Assembly (NCBI RefSeq): GCF_013300825.1
Contig: NZ_JAAIMY010000007.1
Location: forward strand, 1 to 64,000
Origin: Blautia wexlerae
Lineage (GTDB): Bacteria; Bacillota; Clostridia; Lachnospirales; Lachnospiraceae
Direction of reading: 5' to 3'
Length of the DNA: 64,000 bases
In this document: positions 1-10,265 of the stretch, in pieces
Layout of the letters: the number at the start of each line of letters is the position of its first letter
How positions within the stretch are numbered: position 1 is the first letter of the stretch
Made by a program: the position numbers and the translations under genes
Notes under the pieces: generated by a model
Seen by the model: only the letters and a program-made list of their open reading frames with translations
The model's database searches: none
What the model was told of the DNA's origin: nothing

Positions 1-4
1 TGAA

Positions 5-19
5 TGAGAATGATTATCT
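5..19. promoter_or_regulatory. Fur-box-like palindrome at the window edge
   Basis: The 15-mer TGAGAATGATTATCT matches the 7-1-7 Fur box (TGATAATNATTATCA) at 12 of 14 defined positions. It lies about 270 bp before mutS and more probably belongs to a gene outside the window to the left. What it controls cannot be seen here. Confidence 0.35.
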
Positions 20-182
20 AAACTCATTATGTACACTCACTTATTGCTTATTTCGACCGTCCAATTTTCAAGAGCATATTGTTCTTTTTTCTATTATAAT
101 ATATTTATTGTATCAGAACAAGTGTTTTTGCGATTTTTTATGAGTTTCATTTTAGGGATAGAATAAATGTTTATACTCTATC

Positions 183-211
183 TTGCATCTTCTATTTATT
201 CATGTTAAAAT
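183..211 (+). promoter_or_regulatory. Predicted sigma-A promoter for the mutS operon
   Basis: TTGCAT, a 17-bp spacer and TAAAAT, about 80 bp upstream of the mutS start. Positions 1-289 contain no other gene that I can support. Confidence 0.45.
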
Positions 212-289
212 CTTAAGATGTCAAAAATACAATATATACGAGATAAAAAACAGCAGTGAGCTGTTATGAAGATAGGAGATAACAATTAA

Positions 290-2920
290 ATGGCAATGAG
301 TCCGATGATGCAGGAATACTGCAAGACAAAGGAACAATATAAAGACTGCATTTTATTCTACCGTCTGGGAGATTTTTATGAAATGTTTTTTGATGATGCA
401 TTGCTTGTCACCAGGGAACTGGAGATTACCCTTACAGGAAAAGACTGCGGATTAGAGGAGAGGGCACCCATGTGTGGTGTCCCTTATCATGCTGCGGAGA
501 CTTATATTAATCGTCTGATCGAGAGAGGACATAAGGTAGCAATCTGTGAGCAGGTAGAGGATCCTAAAAAAGCCAAAGGACTGGTAAAGCGTGAGGTTGT
601 AAGGATCGTAACCCCAGGAACCACACTGGATGCTGCTGCTCTTGATGAGACAAAGAATAATTACCTGATGTCTATTGTGTCTATGGAAGAACATTTCGGA
701 TGCGCTATTGCAGACATTACAACAGGTGACTGTTTCCTTACAGAGGTGGACAAACCTCAGAAACTTCTTGATGAGATCAATAAATTTGTTCCTGCAGAGA
801 TTATCTGTAATGATTCTTTTTATATGTCTAATATAGATACAGATGATTTGCAGAACCGTCTGGGGATTTGTGTTTTTTCATTGGATTCCTGGTATTTCGA
901 TGACGAGTTGTGCCGCCGCACACTAAAAGATCATTTTCATGTAGGTTCTCTGGAGGGATTGGGCGTTGGTGATTATGACTGCGGGATCATTGCTGCAGGA
1001 GCTCTTTTCTTATATCTGAAAGAAACCCAGAAGACAGCCTTGTCCCATATGACAACTATCCGTCCCTATGCAGCAGAGAAATATATGCTTATTGACAGTT
1101 CCAGCCGCAGGAATCTGGAACTTGTGGAAACCCTGAGAGAGAAACAGAAAAGAGGTTCCCTTCTCTGGGTACTGGATAAGACAAAAACAGCAATGGGGGC
1201 AAGAACTCTCCGCAGTTATGTGGAGCAGCCACTGATCGACAGAGATGAGATTGAACAACGTCTGGAAGCACTGGAAGAGTTAAATAAAAACGGAATGCTC
1301 CGGGATGAGATCAGGGAATATCTGGGACCTGTTTATGACCTGGAACGACTGATCAGTCGTATCAGCTATAAATCTGCGAATCCAAGAGATCTGATCGCAT
1401 TTGCTTCTTCGCTGGAAATGCTTCCTTATATAAAACAGGTTTTAAAAGAATTTAAAACACCTCTGCTTCAGAAAATCTATGAGGATATGGATTCGCTGGA
1501 GGATGTGACAGATCTGATCAAGCGTGCCATCGTGGAAGACCCGCCTCTTGCACAGAAGGATGGAGGAATCATTAAAGAGGGCTATAATGAGGATGTAGAT
1601 AAATTCCGACGTTCCAGGACAGATGGCAAGAAATGGCTTTCAGAACTGGAGGCCAAAGAGCGGGAGCGTACAGGCATCAAAACAATGAAGATCAAATATA
1701 ATCGCGTATTTGGCTATTCTCTGGAGATTACCAACACCTTTAAGGATCTGGTGCCGGACAATTATATCCGCAAACAGACGCTTACCAATGCAGAGCGATA
1801 CATTACCCAGGAGTTAAAGGAACTGGAAGACCTGATCCTTGGGGCAGAGGATAAGCTGTATGCTCTGGAATATGAACTGTTCTGTGATGTGAGGGATACA
1901 GTCGGGAAAGAAGTTATGCGGATCCAGAAGACTGCCAAGGCAGTGGCTGCACTGGATGTGTTTGCTTCTCTTGCACTGGTTGCGGAAAGAAATCATTTTG
2001 TACGTCCGAAGACAAATACAACAGGTGTGATAGATATTAAAAACGGCCGCCATCCTGTTGTGGAACAGATGATAGAGAACGATATGTTTATTGCAAATGA
2101 TACATATCTGGATAACCATAAGAAAAGGGTATCCATTATCACAGGTCCGAACATGGCAGGTAAGTCTACCTACATGAGACAGACTGCCCTGATCGTACTG
2201 ATGGCACAGATCGGAAGCTTTGTCCCTGCTGAAAAAGCAAACATTGGAATTGTTGACAGGATTTTCACCCGTGTGGGTGCCTCTGATGATCTGGCAAGTG
2301 GTCAGAGTACCTTTATGGTAGAGATGACAGAGGTTGCCAATATTCTGAGAAACGCGACTGCAAGGAGCCTTCTGATCCTGGATGAGATCGGACGTGGCAC
2401 CAGTACCTTTGACGGACTTGCCATTGCCTGGGCTGTGATCGAGCATATCAGCAATACGAAGCTTTGTGGTGCAAAGACATTATTTGCCACCCATTATCAT
2501 GAGCTTACTGAACTGGAGGGTAAAATTCCGGGAGTTAATAACTACTGTATTGCTGTCAAGGAAAAAGGGGACGATATTGTATTTCTGCGTAAGATCGTTC
2601 AGGGCGGCGCAGACAAAAGTTATGGTATCCAGGTTGCCAAGCTTGCCGGTGTTCCGGATTCTGTTATCCAGAGAGCAAAGGAATTGGTGGAGGAACTGAG
2701 TGATGCAGATATTACGGCAGCAGTAAAAGACCTGACATCTGCGAAAAAGAAAAAGCCTGTATACGATCAGATGGATATGGCACAGATGTCTCTGTTCGAT
2801 ACAGTTAAGGATAACGATATCATTGATGAGATAAAAGGTCTTGATATGGGGAATATGACTCCTATCGAGGCAATGAATACACTTTATAACCTGCAGAACA
2901 AAATTAAGAACAGATGGTGA
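290..2920 (+). CDS. mutS: DNA mismatch repair protein MutS
   Basis: MutS recognises base mismatches and small loops in new DNA and recruits MutL. The 876-residue length is normal for the family. Near the N terminus is the mismatch-wedging Phe-x-Glu element (in GDFYEMF). The C-terminal ABC-type ATPase has a Walker A motif (GPNMAGKST, about residue 619) and the MutS signature with Walker B (LDEIGRGTSTFDG, about residue 695). The start chosen is the ATG with AGGAG 11 bases upstream; a second ATG two codons later would also give a normal protein. It is followed by mutL after 6 bases, so the two are almost certainly co-transcribed. Confidence 0.97.
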   Translation: MAMSPMMQEYCKTKEQYKDCILFYRLGDFYEMFFDDALLVTRELEITLTGKDCGLEERAPMCGVPYHAAETYINRLIERGHKVAICEQVEDPKKAKGLVKREVVRIVTPGTTLDAAALDETKNNYLMSIVSMEEHFGCAIADITTGDCFLTEVDKPQKLLDEINKFVPAEIICNDSFYMSNIDTDDLQNRLGICVFSLDSWYFDDELCRRTLKDHFHVGSLEGLGVGDYDCGIIAAGALFLYLKETQKTALSHMTTIRPYAAEKYMLIDSSSRRNLELVETLREKQKRGSLLWVLDKTKTAMGARTLRSYVEQPLIDRDEIEQRLEALEELNKNGMLRDEIREYLGPVYDLERLISRISYKSANPRDLIAFASSLEMLPYIKQVLKEFKTPLLQKIYEDMDSLEDVTDLIKRAIVEDPPLAQKDGGIIKEGYNEDVDKFRRSRTDGKKWLSELEAKERERTGIKTMKIKYNRVFGYSLEITNTFKDLVPDNYIRKQTLTNAERYITQELKELEDLILGAEDKLYALEYELFCDVRDTVGKEVMRIQKTAKAVAALDVFASLALVAERNHFVRPKTNTTGVIDIKNGRHPVVEQMIENDMFIANDTYLDNHKKRVSIITGPNMAGKSTYMRQTALIVLMAQIGSFVPAEKANIGIVDRIFTRVGASDDLASGQSTFMVEMTEVANILRNATARSLLILDEIGRGTSTFDGLAIAWAVIEHISNTKLCGAKTLFATHYHELTELEGKIPGVNNYCIAVKEKGDDIVFLRKIVQGGADKSYGIQVAKLAGVPDSVIQRAKELVEELSDADITAAVKDLTSAKKKKPVYDQMDMAQMSLFDTVKDNDIIDEIKGLDMGNMTPIEAMNTLYNLQNKIKNRW

Positions 2921-2926
2921 TAAAAG

Positions 2927-4978
2927 TTGAGAAAAATTGCAGTATTAGACCAGCAGACCATAGATAAGATCGCTGCCGGTGAGGTAGTGGAACGTCCGTC
3001 CTCCATTGTGAAGGAGCTTGTGGAAAATGCAATTGATGCAGGAGCAACTGCTGTAACAGTGGAGATCACAGACGGTGGCAAAAAGATGATACGTATCACA
3101 GATAATGGCGGGGGTATGGAAAGAGATCAGGTACCCCTGGCATTTTTGCGTCATGCCACCAGTAAGATTGAGAAGATTGAGGATCTGGAACACATTGCGT
3201 CTCTTGGATTTCGCGGTGAGGCTTTGTCCAGTATTGCTGCTGTTGCGCAGGTGGAACTGATCACAAAAACCCCATCTGCATTAAGCGGAGTCCGTTATGT
3301 GATCAATGGTGGTGTACAGGAGTCTTTAGAGGATATGGGAGCACCGGAAGGAACTACTTTCCTGGTGAGAAATCTTTTTTACAATACACCTGCTAGAAGC
3401 AAGTTCCTGAAATCAGATACTACGGAGGGAAATTATGTCAGCACTTTGATGGAGCAGCTGGCATTGTCCCATCCTGAGATTTCTTTTAAATATATCCAGA
3501 ATAAACAGGTGAAGCTTCATACTTCCGGAAATTACAATGTGAAAGATGTGATCTATAATATATATGGAAGAGATATTACCAAAGCACTTCTTGAGGTATC
3601 CTACGAGAATGATTTCATGAAGATTGAGGGTTTTGTGGGAAAACCGGAGATTTCCAGAGGTAACCGTACCTTTGAGAATTATTATATTAACGGACGTTTT
3701 GTAAAGAACCGGATCATTGCAAAAGGGATAGAGGACGCCTATAAGGGGTTTCTCATGCAGCATAAGTTTCCCTTTGTTTCTCTTCATATTCAGATGGAGG
3801 GAAATGATCTGGATGTAAATGTGCATCCAAGCAAGATGGAGGTGCGGTTTGCAAGAGGAACGGAAGTTTATGATGCAGTTTACGAGACAGTTCACAAGGC
3901 TCTTACAACAAGAGAAATGATCCAGACAGTGCCTTTTGGAAAAGAAGAACCGGTAAAGAAACAGCAGTCCGTGGTAAAACCGGGGGATGTACCGGAGCCA
4001 TTTGAAACCAGACGTCGCGCGGAAATTCCGGAATATCGTACACAGACTGTAAATACAGCTTCCAGGGTTTCTGAGCATACCGCACTTCCACGTGGAACTG
4101 TTACAATGGCAGAACAGGCAGTGCGTGAACAGCAGATCTATCAGATCAGGGATCCTCTTACCAAGGCAGAGGAACAGCTTTTTGAGGGAACACTGAGTGA
4201 TAAAAAGAATGAAGAACAACCGATATTTTCAGAGACAAAGCAGGAAATTGCAGAACAGAAAACTGCAGAATATCTGAAGACTGCTGTGGATTCAGAAGAA
4301 AACAGAAAACAGATAGAACAAAACAAAAATGTAATATCAGAAGAGATCAGGCCACAGCAGCTGGAATTATTTGAGGAGAAACTTCTTGCTTCTGAATCCC
4401 GAAGCCGTCATCAACTGATCGGACAGATTTTTGATACCTACTGGCTTGTTCAGTTTGAGGATAAATTTTTTATTATCGACCAGCATGCGGCACATGAAAA
4501 GGTTTATTATGAACGTTTCGTAAAAAGGTTTCGTGAGCAGACAGCAGAATCCCAGTACCTCAGTCCGCCGCTGATCGTATCTCTGAGTCTTCAGGAAGAA
4601 GCGCTTCTTAAAGCCAACCGTAAGTACTTTGAAGATTTTGGATTTGAGATTGAACCATTTGGCGGTAAGGAATACTGTATCAATGCAGTCCCGGCCAATC
4701 TGTACGGTCTTACGGAGGAAGAACTTTTTCTGGAAATGCTTGACAATCTTGCTACTGAGAAGGATAAGGATCCACTTGGAATCTTTGCTTCCAGACTGGC
4801 CACCATGGCATGTAAAGCTGCGGTAAAGGGAAATCACCAGATGTCCGACCGGGAAGCAAATGCGTTGATCGATGAACTGCTCACACTGGAGAACCCCTAT
4901 CACTGTCCTCATGGAAGACCAACGATTATTTCCATGACAAAAACAGAACTGGAAAAGAAATTTAAACGTATTGTGTAG
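2927..4978 (+). CDS. mutL: DNA mismatch repair endonuclease MutL
   Basis: MutL couples mismatch recognition by MutS to strand incision. The N-terminal GHKL ATPase shows the conserved GFRGEALSSI element (about residue 93). The C-terminal half carries the metal-dependent endonuclease motif DQHA-x2-E-x4-E (about residues 518-529) and a late CPHGRP motif (about residue 660). This is therefore the nicking type found in bacteria without MutH. A low-complexity linker (about residues 330-490) joins the halves, as usual. The reading frame opens at TTG, six bases after the mutS stop; the GGTGA overlapping the mutS stop may serve as ribosome binding site. Length 683 aa. Confidence 0.96.
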   Translation: MRKIAVLDQQTIDKIAAGEVVERPSSIVKELVENAIDAGATAVTVEITDGGKKMIRITDNGGGMERDQVPLAFLRHATSKIEKIEDLEHIASLGFRGEALSSIAAVAQVELITKTPSALSGVRYVINGGVQESLEDMGAPEGTTFLVRNLFYNTPARSKFLKSDTTEGNYVSTLMEQLALSHPEISFKYIQNKQVKLHTSGNYNVKDVIYNIYGRDITKALLEVSYENDFMKIEGFVGKPEISRGNRTFENYYINGRFVKNRIIAKGIEDAYKGFLMQHKFPFVSLHIQMEGNDLDVNVHPSKMEVRFARGTEVYDAVYETVHKALTTREMIQTVPFGKEEPVKKQQSVVKPGDVPEPFETRRRAEIPEYRTQTVNTASRVSEHTALPRGTVTMAEQAVREQQIYQIRDPLTKAEEQLFEGTLSDKKNEEQPIFSETKQEIAEQKTAEYLKTAVDSEENRKQIEQNKNVISEEIRPQQLELFEEKLLASESRSRHQLIGQIFDTYWLVQFEDKFFIIDQHAAHEKVYYERFVKRFREQTAESQYLSPPLIVSLSLQEEALLKANRKYFEDFGFEIEPFGGKEYCINAVPANLYGLTEEELFLEMLDNLATEKDKDPLGIFASRLATMACKAAVKGNHQMSDREANALIDELLTLENPYHCPHGRPTIISMTKTELEKKFKRIV

Positions 4979-4998
4979 TTTATATATAAGGAGCTATT

Positions 4999-5943
4999 AT
5001 GAAAAAGCCACTGATCGTTCTTACAGGACCAACGGCAGCAGGAAAAACCCACCTTTCCATAGCACTTGCGAAAGCAATAAACGGGGAGATCATTTCTGCT
5101 GATTCCATGCAGGTCTACAAATATATGGATATTGGATCAGCTAAGATCCGGCCGGAGGAGATGCAGGGAGTAAAGCATTATCTGGTAGATGAACTGCTGC
5201 CTCAGGAAGAATTTCATATCGTGAAATTCCAGCAGATGGCAAAAGCTGCCATGGAAGAAATTTATGCCAAGGGGAAAATTCCTGTTCTGGTAGGAGGAAC
5301 CGGATTTTATATACAGGCCATTACAAAGGATATTGATTTTACTCAGGCAGAACAGGAAGACGGATACCGTCAGGAGCTGGAACAGCTTGCTGCAGAAAAG
5401 GGAAATGAATACCTGCATCAGATGCTTTTGGAGGTTGACCCTGTCAGTGCCGGGGAAATCCACGCTAATAATGTGAAACGTGTGATCAGGGCACTGGAAT
5501 TTTATCATCAGAACCAGTCGCCGATCTCCGCACATAATCAGGAGCAGAAGGAACATGAAACACCTTATAATCTGGCATATTTTGTGCTGAATGTACCAAG
5601 GGAACTTCTTTACAAACGGATTGATGACCGTATTGATGAGATGCTAAAGGATGGACTTCTTGAGGAAGTGCAGAAGTTAAAAGATATGGGATACCACAGA
5701 GGGATGGTTTCCATGCAGGGACTTGGATATAAAGAAATCCTTGCATATCTGGATGGCGAGTATCCATTAGAAGAGGCGGTCAGGATCCTGAAAAGAGATA
5801 CCAGACATTTTGCAAAACGCCAGCTGACCTGGTTTCGCAGGGAGAAGGATACCATCTGGATGAATAAGGATGAGTTTGACTATAGGGAAGACAGAATCCT
5901 TGATGAAATGCTGAAGATATGCAGGGACAGAGGAATTCTATAA
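4999..5943 (+). CDS. miaA: tRNA dimethylallyltransferase MiaA
   Basis: MiaA transfers a dimethylallyl group to N6 of A37 in tRNAs that read codons starting with U. The P-loop GPTAAGKT begins at residue 9, and DSMQVY, which binds the tRNA base region in the family, follows at about residue 35. Length (314 aa) is normal. AGGAG lies 7 bases before the ATG. It sits 20 bases after mutL; mutS-mutL-miaA is a widespread clostridial order. Confidence 0.96.
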   Translation: MKKPLIVLTGPTAAGKTHLSIALAKAINGEIISADSMQVYKYMDIGSAKIRPEEMQGVKHYLVDELLPQEEFHIVKFQQMAKAAMEEIYAKGKIPVLVGGTGFYIQAITKDIDFTQAEQEDGYRQELEQLAAEKGNEYLHQMLLEVDPVSAGEIHANNVKRVIRALEFYHQNQSPISAHNQEQKEHETPYNLAYFVLNVPRELLYKRIDDRIDEMLKDGLLEEVQKLKDMGYHRGMVSMQGLGYKEILAYLDGEYPLEEAVRILKRDTRHFAKRQLTWFRREKDTIWMNKDEFDYREDRILDEMLKICRDRGIL

Positions 5944-6038
5944 TCGAATTCTTCTTAAAAATCACTGATACAGAATAAGTGAAATTCAGAGATAAAATAA
6001 AGATAATAATGTAAACAGAAATGAGGACGAAATAAATT

Positions 6039-7313
6039 ATGAAAGAAATGTATGCACAGCTTGGGATTTCTTCAGAGGTTTATGACTTTGGTCATAAGAT
6101 TGAGGAATCCCTGAAAGAAAGATTTGAAAAATTTGATAAAACAGCAGAATATAACCAGATGAAAGTACTTCTTGCCATGCAGAAAAATAAGGTAAGTGCC
6201 GAATGCTTCGGAAGTTCTTCCGGTTATGGATATGACGATATCGGCCGTGAGACTCTGGAAAAGGTTTATGCAGATACCTTTCATACAGAAGCCTGTCTGG
6301 TACGCCCGCAGATCACATGCGGAACTCACGCACTGGCAATTGCCTTGTTCGGTAATCTCCGTCCGGGTGATGAACTTCTGGCACCTGCCGGAAAGCCTTA
6401 CGATACTCTGGAAGAGGTGATCGGCATCCGCCCGTCAAAAGGTTCTCTCGCAGAATATGGAGTAAGTTACCGTCAGGTGGAACTGTTAGAAGACGGAACT
6501 TTTGATTATGACAGCATCCGTAAAGCAATCAATGAAAAAACACGTCTTGTGGAGATCCAGCGTTCCAAAGGATACCAGACACGTCCGTCTTTCTCTGTAA
6601 AGCAGATCGGAGAGCTGATCTCTTTTGTAAAGAGTATTAAACCGGATGTGATCTGTATGGTGGATAACTGCTACGGTGAATTTGTAGATACCATTGAGCC
6701 GAGTGATGTGGGAGCTGATATGATCGTTGGTTCTCTGATCAAGAATCCGGGCGGCGGACTTGCACCTATTGGCGGTTATATTGCAGGTACTAAGGAGTGC
6801 GTGGAAAATGCTTCTTACAGAATGACCTGTCCCGGACTTGGCAGTGAGGTAGGCGCAACTCTGGGAGTCAACCGTTCTTTCTTCCAGGGATTTTTCCTTG
6901 CACCAATGGTTACCAAGGGTGCGTTAAAGGGAGCTGTGTTTGCAGCAAATATTTATGAGAAACTTGGATTTCCGGTAGTCCCAAATTCCACAGAGCCACG
7001 TCAGGACATCATTCAGGCAGTAAGCCTTGGCACACCGGAAGGTCTGATCGCGTTCTGTAAGGGTATTCAGGCAGCAGCACCGGTTGACAGTTATGTGGAT
7101 CCGGAGCCATGGGATATGCCTGGATATGACAGTCAGGTTATCATGGCAGCAGGTGCTTTTGTACAGGGCTCTTCCATCGAGCTTTCCGCAGATGGTCCGA
7201 TGAAACCGCCATATGCAGTATATTTCCAGGGCGGACTTACCTGGGAACATGCAAAGCTTGGCGTTTTGATGTCTCTTCAGAAAATGGTTGATAAGGGGCT
7301 TGTATCTCTATGA
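6039..7313 (+). CDS. Methionine gamma-lyase family (aluminium-resistance-like) PLP enzyme
   Basis: The protein (424 aa) belongs to the fold-type I PLP family annotated as 'aluminium resistance protein' or methionine gamma-lyase family. A Lys within GSLIKNPGGG (about residue 235) is the likely Schiff-base lysine, preceded by the PLP-pocket Asp in MVDNCYGEF. The family name rests on sequence similarity to Cys/Met lyases; the physiological substrate is not settled, so a C-S lyase role is inference. GAGG precedes the ATG. It overlaps the next gene by 4 bases (ATGA), which argues for translational coupling. Confidence 0.85.
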   Translation: MKEMYAQLGISSEVYDFGHKIEESLKERFEKFDKTAEYNQMKVLLAMQKNKVSAECFGSSSGYGYDDIGRETLEKVYADTFHTEACLVRPQITCGTHALAIALFGNLRPGDELLAPAGKPYDTLEEVIGIRPSKGSLAEYGVSYRQVELLEDGTFDYDSIRKAINEKTRLVEIQRSKGYQTRPSFSVKQIGELISFVKSIKPDVICMVDNCYGEFVDTIEPSDVGADMIVGSLIKNPGGGLAPIGGYIAGTKECVENASYRMTCPGLGSEVGATLGVNRSFFQGFFLAPMVTKGALKGAVFAANIYEKLGFPVVPNSTEPRQDIIQAVSLGTPEGLIAFCKGIQAAAPVDSYVDPEPWDMPGYDSQVIMAAGAFVQGSSIELSADGPMKPPYAVYFQGGLTWEHAKLGVLMSLQKMVDKGLVSL

Positions 7314-8500
7314 AAAAAAGGCAGGTAGTGATCACAGGAGCAGGAGCCAGTGGGTTGATGGCAGCAATCATGGCAGCCCGAAAAGGGGCAGCAGTTACTG
7401 TTCTGGAACAGAATGAGAAACCTGGAAAGAAGATCTGCGCTACAGGGAACGGCAGATGCAATTTTTCCAATCTTGCAAAACCGGATGATGCATACAGAGG
7501 TGAACATCCTGAGTTTGCAGAAGGTGCACTTGTACAGTTTTCTGTTGAAGACACTATTGATTTTTTCAGAGAAATAGGAATCTATCCGTTAAACAGAAAC
7601 GGTTATCTCTATCCGAGAAGCAATCAGGCACAGAGTGTTGTTGATGTATTGTGTATGGAGGCAGCCAGCCTGGGTGTGAAAATAAAGACAAATGAGCAGG
7701 TTACAGAAATTAAAAACGGGATAAATGGAAAGAATTTCCGGATTCTGACAAAAGGATGGCACTATGATGCAGATGCACTGATACTTGCCAATGGATCCCG
7801 GGCATCTTCTGTTTCAGGTTCAGACGGCAGCGGATATGTGCTGGCAGAGAGCTTTCATCACCGCATTGTCCCGGTTTATCCGGCACTTACTGCCCTGAAA
7901 TGTAAGGGCTCTTCTTTTAAGGCATGGGCTGGTGTGCGTACAGAAGGAGAAATTTCCCTTTTTACAGATGGGAAATTCTGTAAATCTGAACGTGGCGAGC
8001 TGCAGCTTACAGAATACGGAATTTCCGGAATCCCTGTGTTTCAGCTCAGCACTTATGCAGTACGTGCAGTCAGAGAAGGACATAAAACAGAGCTTCACAT
8101 TAATTTCATGCCGGAGCTGTCAGAGGAAGAATTAAAGAAACTTCTGTATGCACGAAAGAAGGCATGTCCCTATAAAAAAGAAAAAGAACTCCTGGTGGGA
8201 CTTTTCCCGGAAAAGCTTATCAAAATCCTTATATCACAAAAACAACTGGTTTCTTCCATAAGGGAATTTCCTCTTGAAGTGCAGGATGGTATGTCATTTT
8301 CACAGGCACAGGTCTGCTCCGGGGGAGTAGATACCACGCAGGTAAATTCTCAAACCATGGAGTCAAAGCTCTGTAAGGATCTGTATTTTGCAGGGGAAGT
8401 TCTGGATATTGACGGTACATGCGGTGGATATAATCTGCAATGGGCATGGAGCAGCGGCGCAGTGGCTGGCAGAAATGCAGCAAAGGAGGAGAAAAAATGA
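7310..8500 (+). CDS. HI0933/BaiN-family FAD-dependent oxidoreductase
   Basis: A 396-aa flavoprotein with an N-terminal Rossmann dinucleotide site (GAGASGLMAA, about residue 7) and the family signature TGNGRCNFSN (about residue 46). A C-terminal FAD motif ends in GTCGGYNLQWAWSSG. The family (YhiN/HI0933/BaiN) consists of NAD(P)H-linked flavoproteins; a Clostridium member was linked to bile-acid dehydroxylation, but most members have no known substrate. It overlaps both neighbours by 4 bases and is thus inside the mutS-miaA operon. No membrane segment is evident. Confidence 0.88.
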   Translation: MKKRQVVITGAGASGLMAAIMAARKGAAVTVLEQNEKPGKKICATGNGRCNFSNLAKPDDAYRGEHPEFAEGALVQFSVEDTIDFFREIGIYPLNRNGYLYPRSNQAQSVVDVLCMEAASLGVKIKTNEQVTEIKNGINGKNFRILTKGWHYDADALILANGSRASSVSGSDGSGYVLAESFHHRIVPVYPALTALKCKGSSFKAWAGVRTEGEISLFTDGKFCKSERGELQLTEYGISGIPVFQLSTYAVRAVREGHKTELHINFMPELSEEELKKLLYARKKACPYKKEKELLVGLFPEKLIKILISQKQLVSSIREFPLEVQDGMSFSQAQVCSGGVDTTQVNSQTMESKLCKDLYFAGEVLDIDGTCGGYNLQWAWSSGAVAGRNAAKEEKK

Positions 8501-10086
8501 TTCGAATTTCACAGCTGAAACTTCCGATCACACATACAAAGGCACAACTCGAAAAAAAGATTGCAAAAACATTAAAAAATCCCGGAAACAGTTTTACTTA
8601 TAAAATAAAAAAGCAATCTCTGGACTGCAGACACAAAAATGACAAAATCTTTGTATATACTGTAGATGTAAAAATCAAAGATGAGCAAAAACTACTCAAA
8701 AAAGTTAACAGTAATAACGTTATGTTAACTGAAGAAAAACCATATGAGTTTCCTTCTCCGGGTGAGACACCTCTTTTACATTCTCCTGTTATTGTAGGAA
8801 GTGGTCCTGCAGGACTTTTCTGCGGATGGTATCTTGCGAAGGCCGGATATTGTCCGATAATACTTGAACGTGGAGAAGAGGCTGATAAACGTCAGAAAAC
8901 AGTAGAGAATTTCTGGAAAAATGGTATTCTTGACCCTGAGTCCAATGTACAGTTCGGAGAAGGAGGCGCCGGTACCTTTTCTGACGGAAAACTGAACACG
9001 CTGGTAAAAGATCCTTACGGACGTAATCATGAGGTGCTGAAGCGTTTTGTAGCTGCCGGAGCGCCTGAAGAAATTATTTATCAGCAGAAACCACATCTGG
9101 GAACAGATGTGCTGGTTGGTATCGTTGAAAAAATGCGTCATGAAATCGAAGAAATGGGAGGAAAATTCTGCTTCCGTTCCAAAGTGACAGATCTGATTTT
9201 TGAGAACAATGCATTAAAAGAAATTGAGATCAACAATGATAGAAGAATCCCTGCACAGGTCTGTGTACTGGCACCCGGACACAGTGCAAGGGATACTTTT
9301 GAGATGTTACAGAAGCGTGGAGTCTATATGGAACCGAAATCATTTGCAGTGGGGCTGCGTATCGAACATCCGCAGGAAATGATCAATATGGATCTTTACG
9401 GGGAATCTGAGAATGAATTACTTGGTGCGGCCAGCTATAAAGTAACACATAAGTGTGCAAATGGCAGAGGGGTTTATTCCTTTTGCATGTGTCCGGGCGG
9501 ATATGTTGTAAATGCATCTTCTGAACCTGGTCGTCTTGCAGTTAATGGGATGAGCTATCAGGCACGAGATTCCAGAAATGCAAACAGCGCCATGATCGTA
9601 ACAGTGACACCGGAGGATTTTCCGGATAAGGGTGTTCTGGGCGGCGTAGAATTTCAACGTGATCTTGAGAGGAAAGCCTGGGAACTTGGAGAAGGCAGGA
9701 TTCCGGTCCAGCTTTTTGGTGATTTCTGTAAAAATCAGGCAAGTGAAGCATGGGGAGAGATTACTCCCTGCATGAGAGGAGAATATGTGCTGGCAAATGT
9801 CCGCTCTGTTCTGCCGAAAGCAGTAGGCGATTCCATTGAAGAAGGTGTCAGATCTTTTGGAAAAAGAATTTCGGGCTTTGACAGAGAAGATGCTCTTCTC
9901 AGCGGCATTGAAAGCCGTACATCTTCCCCTGTAAGGATTGTGCGTGATCAGGAGCTTACGGCAAATATGGCAGGAATTTATCCGTGTGGTGAAGGTGCTG
10001 GTTATGCAGGCGGGATCACCAGTGCTGCCATGGATGGTATAAAAGTTGCTGAGACTGTATGCAGGAAATATGCACTTATACTGTAG
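8497..10086 (+). CDS. FAD-dependent oxidoreductase, COG2509-like
   Basis: A 529-aa flavoprotein. The N-terminal ~90 residues are a Lys-rich domain usual for this family. A Rossmann FAD site follows (GSGPAGLFCGWYLA), then QFGEGGAGTFSDGKLNT, and a C-terminal FAD motif (PCGEGAGYAGGITSAAMDG). The start at 8497 was chosen because AGGAGG sits 7 bases upstream and it overlaps the preceding stop in an ATGA. The open frame extends further upstream but without a ribosome binding site. Substrate unknown; such proteins are common in clostridia, often annotated as uncharacterised dehydrogenases. Confidence 0.85.
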   Translation: MIRISQLKLPITHTKAQLEKKIAKTLKNPGNSFTYKIKKQSLDCRHKNDKIFVYTVDVKIKDEQKLLKKVNSNNVMLTEEKPYEFPSPGETPLLHSPVIVGSGPAGLFCGWYLAKAGYCPIILERGEEADKRQKTVENFWKNGILDPESNVQFGEGGAGTFSDGKLNTLVKDPYGRNHEVLKRFVAAGAPEEIIYQQKPHLGTDVLVGIVEKMRHEIEEMGGKFCFRSKVTDLIFENNALKEIEINNDRRIPAQVCVLAPGHSARDTFEMLQKRGVYMEPKSFAVGLRIEHPQEMINMDLYGESENELLGAASYKVTHKCANGRGVYSFCMCPGGYVVNASSEPGRLAVNGMSYQARDSRNANSAMIVTVTPEDFPDKGVLGGVEFQRDLERKAWELGEGRIPVQLFGDFCKNQASEAWGEITPCMRGEYVLANVRSVLPKAVGDSIEEGVRSFGKRISGFDREDALLSGIESRTSSPVRIVRDQELTANMAGIYPCGEGAGYAGGITSAAMDGIKVAETVCRKYALIL

Positions 10087-10182
10087 GTGACCTTCTTGTC
10101 TTTCGCATTCTGCTGAACTGTCTTAAATGCACTATTTACGAGGATTATTATAGTAACGTTATAAAGTTCACATAAAAATCAG

Positions 10183-10210
10183 AGAGGAGAGTGTACATCT
10201 CTCCTCTTTT
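10183..10210 (+). terminator. Rho-independent terminator after the mutS-miaA operon
   Basis: A 9-bp perfect stem (AGAGGAGAG / CTCTCCTCT) with a 7-base loop is followed by TTTT. It closes the operon before radC. The rest of the 10087-10265 gap holds no gene; a TATAAT at 10220-10225 may be the -10 of radC. Confidence 0.75.
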
Positions 10211-10265
10211 ATGCTAGAATATAATTTGCAATTTGCCGAAGGCTTCAGAGAGCACAGGCAGACTT

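Noticed and set aside
1814-2446. 210-codon open frame opposite mutS
   Set aside because: Shadow of mutS on the other strand; no ribosome binding site and Cys/His-rich non-protein-like composition.
3413-4219. 268-codon open frame opposite mutL
   Set aside because: Antisense shadow of the MutL coding sequence with no family resemblance.
8440-8496. Upstream extension of the COG2509-like oxidoreductase frame
   Set aside because: It lies fully inside the preceding gene and has no ribosome binding site; AGGAGG and the ATGA overlap point to 8497.
8708-8733. Inverted repeat GTTAACA...TGTTAAC inside the oxidoreductase gene
   Set aside because: Lies within a clear coding region with no promoter nearby; 7-bp arms are likely chance in AT-rich codons.
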